Below, in pieces: positions 62,184-64,000 of a stretch of 64,000 nucleotides of DNA. Within the stretch, counting starts at the first letter, position 1, and every line of letters starts with the position of its first letter. The stretch spans positions 1 to 64,000 of the forward strand of contig NZ_WTYT01000007.1 in assembly GCF_009827595.1 (NCBI RefSeq), written 5' to 3'. The notes beneath the pieces were generated by a model, which saw nothing but the letters and a program-made list of their open reading frames with translations, made no database searches and was not told the DNA's origin. Source of the DNA: Altericroceibacterium endophyticum (GTDB lineage Bacteria; Pseudomonadota; Alphaproteobacteria; Sphingomonadales; Sphingomonadaceae). The translations under genes and the position numbers were made by a program.

Positions 62184-62373
62184 CACTAACCTCGCATCAT
62201 GATATCAAGGGGCTCAATATGGATTTTCCATAAGGGCTTGGTTGCCTGTGATGTGAGGCGATCGACCGGCATTTCAAGCGCGGGAAGGGCATCCTCTCCG
62301 ATCCAGCCTTTGGGCGGCGCCCCTGAACGCGTTGAGCCTTATTCTCTCCTGAGGAACAATGTGCCGGCGTGAT

Positions 62374-62389
62374 GTTTCCCCGGGGAAAC
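62374..62389. promoter_or_regulatory. parS-like palindrome 4
   Basis: Same 16-base core GTTTCCCCGGGGAAAC, with the outermost pair changed (G instead of A at the right). It is between the NAD(P)-binding gene and the candidate origin. Confidence 0.7.
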
Positions 62390-62633
62390 GGGCGATGGGT
62401 TTTCCATCTGATTGTTTTTGGTTCTGCCGCGCTCTCGCACCGGGTATGAGACGGTCACCCGGCCGATCCGAGCATCATGTGAGCATATGCCGAAGGGGAG
62501 GGCGGGGCGCGAGGATAACGCCATCGCCATAAGCGCTCCCTGTTTGCGCTCTGCACAGACTCCTATAACTCGTGCCGTGCCCGGTTATTTGAACCATGTC
62601 TGCCAGCGAAATAGCCGGGCAAACGCTCGGAGC

Positions 62634-62648
62634 GTTCCTGAAGTGTCG
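62634..62648 (-). repeat. inverted iteron
   Basis: The reverse complement reads CGACACTTCAGGAAC, matching the iteron consensus CGNNNNTTCAGGAAC in full. It is 120 bases before the direct array and in opposite orientation. Confidence 0.6.
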
Positions 62649-62669
62649 CGTTGTTTGGCTCGGCTTGAA

Positions 62670-62678
62670 TTATCCACA
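62670..62678 (+). promoter_or_regulatory. DnaA box TTATCCACA
   Basis: An exact copy of the strict DnaA-box consensus, between the inverted and direct iterons, as in many iteron plasmid origins. Confidence 0.7.
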
Positions 62679-62768
62679 GCGCGCGGCAGCGGCTTTGCGA
62701 TCATTTGAAGCATTACATCAGGAGCGTGCCAAAAAATGATTCAAATATTTGCCCGCTCTGGCCGCTGT

Positions 62769-62882
62769 CGATCCTTCAGGAACGGCGTTTCCCCGTCTAT
62801 CGTACCATCAGGAACAACGCATCGATCCTTCAGGAACACAAAGACCGAACTATCGGGAACGCATGATCGTCATTTCAGGAAC
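62769..62882 (+). repeat. iteron array, five 15-bp direct repeats
   Basis: Copies start at 62769, 62801, 62823, 62846 and 62868, giving steps of 32, 22, 23 and 22 bases. Sequences: CGATCCTTCAGGAAC (twice), CGTACCATCAGGAAC, CGAACTATCGGGAAC, CGTCATTTCAGGAAC. A period of about 22 bases keeps all on one face of the helix. The longer first gap contains a GTTTCCCC half palindrome (62787-62794). Confidence 0.82.
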
Positions 62883-62968
62883 AGGTCTGGCGCCGCGACT
62901 CATTCAAAATGAAGGCCTAAGCTGCAATGCTGCGCCCTCTAACTTTTCTAACAGGTCCTATAACCTGT

Positions 62969-63376
62969 CTAACTACGGAATTTTCATTTGATTTTTTGGA
63001 AAGGAGATAGGGCGCATTCAGTGCCCGTCAGCATCAAATCGGGAAACGGCGACAAGCCTGAGAATCCCACTCTATGAACGCTTAAGAGCCTCCCAGAACA
63101 TTCGGCAAGCCTTACCACGCCCATGCTAATGCCAAAATCGCCCTGTGATGCCCGCACGGAAGCGAAACCAGTTTTCGAGCCTCCGTGTTGGACCCGAACC
63201 GGAATCGCGCTCAGAAACCTCCACAGCACGGAAAGCGTTGAACGTTTTTGACGCTGCCGCACCAGTGTTTCACTCAATCCTCCTCATTCACGTCACTTGA
63301 GGCACTGTCTCAAAATGAATGAACGAACGAAGGCTCAGAGGAAATCACCCATACCGCACTGTGCGAAAGACAGTTT
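62969..63376. other. intergenic region right of the origin
   Basis: About 400 bases with no supported gene. It starts AT-rich and becomes GC-balanced. A 97-codon minus-strand frame (62984-63277) lacks a ribosome site and a recognisable motif. GGCACTGTCTCAAAA at 63301 resembles an IS6-type end but has no partner. Confidence 0.45.
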
Positions 63377-64000
63377 TCATTTGCCGGGCTCTACGTCACG
63401 AGCAACCTCTGGAGGTGTCAGCTCAATATGGATACCATCCTGCTCAGGCCCGTTCGGAGGCATTTGGTAGCCATGAGCAATAAGCCGCGATTCCGGCCGC
63501 AGCAGGCTCGGCACGCTGTCTGGCGAGTAGAATTCCGGTACCCGCCCGGACACGGGGTTCTTATAATGGAACCACATCGGCAGGATTGCGGGCCAGGCAA
63601 GTGTTTCGCCGGTTCCGCCGCGGAAATGCTCGGCGCGTTTTCCAAGATCGGTCATCAGGATATCAGGCGGCAGGCGTTCGACCAGCGGGCTTTGTCCTCC
63701 GCCTTGTCCGGGCGGGGTAGGGGCGACTGCCGACCATCCGCCTGCCCAGCTGTCGGTGGTCATGTAAGGCTCATCAATGGTGAGGCTCCACAGGCGCCAG
63801 ATTCCATCTTCGAGTACGGCCTGATCATTGGGGTACATACCGCTGAACAGTGCGCCGGAATAGATTCCCGAAGGCGCCGGGTCGCCAGCCTTGCGGGGCA
63901 TCGTGGTGCGCGGCTGAAACAATCTGGTACGCAGATTGGCAGAACGTCCGTCATGCGAAACATGGATCACGGGTTGGAAGCGCCAGTGAAATGAAATGCC
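63377..64000 (-). CDS. long-form SnoaL/NTF2-like protein, 5' end outside window
   Basis: The reading frame is open to the window edge, so the N-terminal part is missing; at least 207 residues are visible. Readable parts: FQPVIHVSHDGRSANLRTRL (a strand pair common in SnoaL proteins), GIYSGALFSGMYPNDQAV, EDGIWRLWSLTIDEPYM and the tail FHYKNPVSGRVPEFYSPDS. The tail resembles that of the gene at 36897. A GTG at 63970 could look like a start but would cut the fold. Function unknown; probably part of another catabolic unit to the right. Confidence 0.75.
   Translation of the reverse strand, partial: GISFHWRFQPVIHVSHDGRSANLRTRLFQPRTTMPRKAGDPAPSGIYSGALFSGMYPNDQAVLEDGIWRLWSLTIDEPYMTTDSWAGGWSAVAPTPPGQGGGQSPLVERLPPDILMTDLGKRAEHFRGGTGETLAWPAILPMWFHYKNPVSGRVPEFYSPDSVPSLLRPESRLIAHGYQMPPNGPEQDGIHIELTPPEVARDVEPGK

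Larger units (their letters stand above)
62634..62968. other. candidate replication origin (oriV)
   Basis: The segment combines one inverted iteron (62634-62648), a consensus DnaA box (62670-62678), an AT-rich stretch (62726-62752), five direct iterons (62769-62882) and a dyad ACAGGT-N6-ACCTGT (62951-62968) followed by an AT-rich run to 62998. It has no gene. Position beside repA and parAB makes it the likely origin of this replicon. Confidence 0.7.

Noticed and set aside
62342-62356. CTCTCCTGAGGAAC as an additional iteron
   Set aside because: It needs a one-base deletion and matches only the 3' part of the consensus; it is far from the array.
62712-62726. CATTACATCAGGAGC as a degenerate sixth direct iteron
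   Set aside because: Only about 11 of 15 bases agree and its spacing to the next copy breaks the 22-base period; left uncalled.
62984-63277. 97-codon minus-strand open frame beside the origin
   Set aside because: No ribosome site and no similarity to small replication or toxin-antitoxin proteins that I can recognise.
63301-63330. GGCACTGTCTCAAAA resembling an IS6-family terminal repeat
   Set aside because: No matching inverted copy, no transposase gene and no target duplication were found; similarity is limited to about eight bases.
1-64000. CRISPR arrays, tRNA or rRNA genes, prophage or integrase genes
   Set aside because: None seen: no regularly spaced long repeats other than the iterons, and no tRNA-like cloverleaf or integrase motif was recognised.

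Overview
The window looks like part of a sphingomonad (Alphaproteobacteria) replicon. Supporting signs are three TonB-dependent outer-membrane receptors, GC-rich genes with an aromatic and nitrogen catabolism flavour, many SDR and SnoaL-like enzymes, and a plasmid-type ParA-ParB-RepA (RPA family) module at the right end. The replication module, its repeated palindromes and an iteron array suggest a megaplasmid or chromid rather than the main chromosome. The genus cannot be fixed from sequence alone.

Layout. 1-1 kb: tail of a probable ECF sigma factor overlapping an alpha/beta hydrolase. 1-5.9 kb: a LysR regulator divergent from an operon for a DapA-family lyase/deaminase and a three-subunit FAD/Fe-S dehydrogenase, resembling bacterial D-hydroxyproline dehydrogenase plus its deaminase. 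6-19.2 kb: a catabolic block with VOC, RidA, flavin reductase, nitrilase, gentisate-type ring-cleavage dioxygenase, FAH-family hydrolase, acyl-CoA thioesterase, two MarR regulators, a fused aryl-CoA hydroxylase/old-yellow-enzyme reductase, an isatin-hydrolase-like cyclase and a two-subunit aryl-2-oxoacid:ferredoxin oxidoreductase. Together these suggest a route from isatin through isatinate and 2-aminobenzoyl-CoA to a gentisate-like ring-cleavage substrate, with the oxidoreductase making the CoA thioester so that no CoA ligase is needed. This is inference.

19.4-24.5 kb: TonB receptor, LysR regulator and an orphan histidine kinase. 24.6-31.2 kb: a minus-strand unit of lipoprotein, TonB receptor, DUF885 protein and M14 carboxypeptidase, probably for peptide use. 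31.6-39.3 kb: a second uptake/catabolic block (MFS transporter, TonB receptor, two SDRs, three SnoaL-like proteins) ending at a divergent TetR gene with a clear palindromic operator.

39.3-53.8 kb is visibly more AT-rich and carries a surface-polysaccharide locus: glycosyltransferases, FkbM and other methyltransferases, a DUF115/MptE-like protein, two sulfotransferase-type proteins, a flippase, a Wzy/ligase, an acyltransferase and a CMP-sugar synthetase cassette. It is followed by higher-GC GDP-fucose genes (gmd, fcl), a Nudix hydrolase and a VanZ-like protein.

57.5-63 kb is the replication and partition module: parA, parB and repA, four copies of an 18-bp palindrome of parS type (one inside repA), and a candidate origin with a consensus DnaA box, one inverted and five direct 15-bp iterons. 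The window ends inside a SnoaL-like gene.
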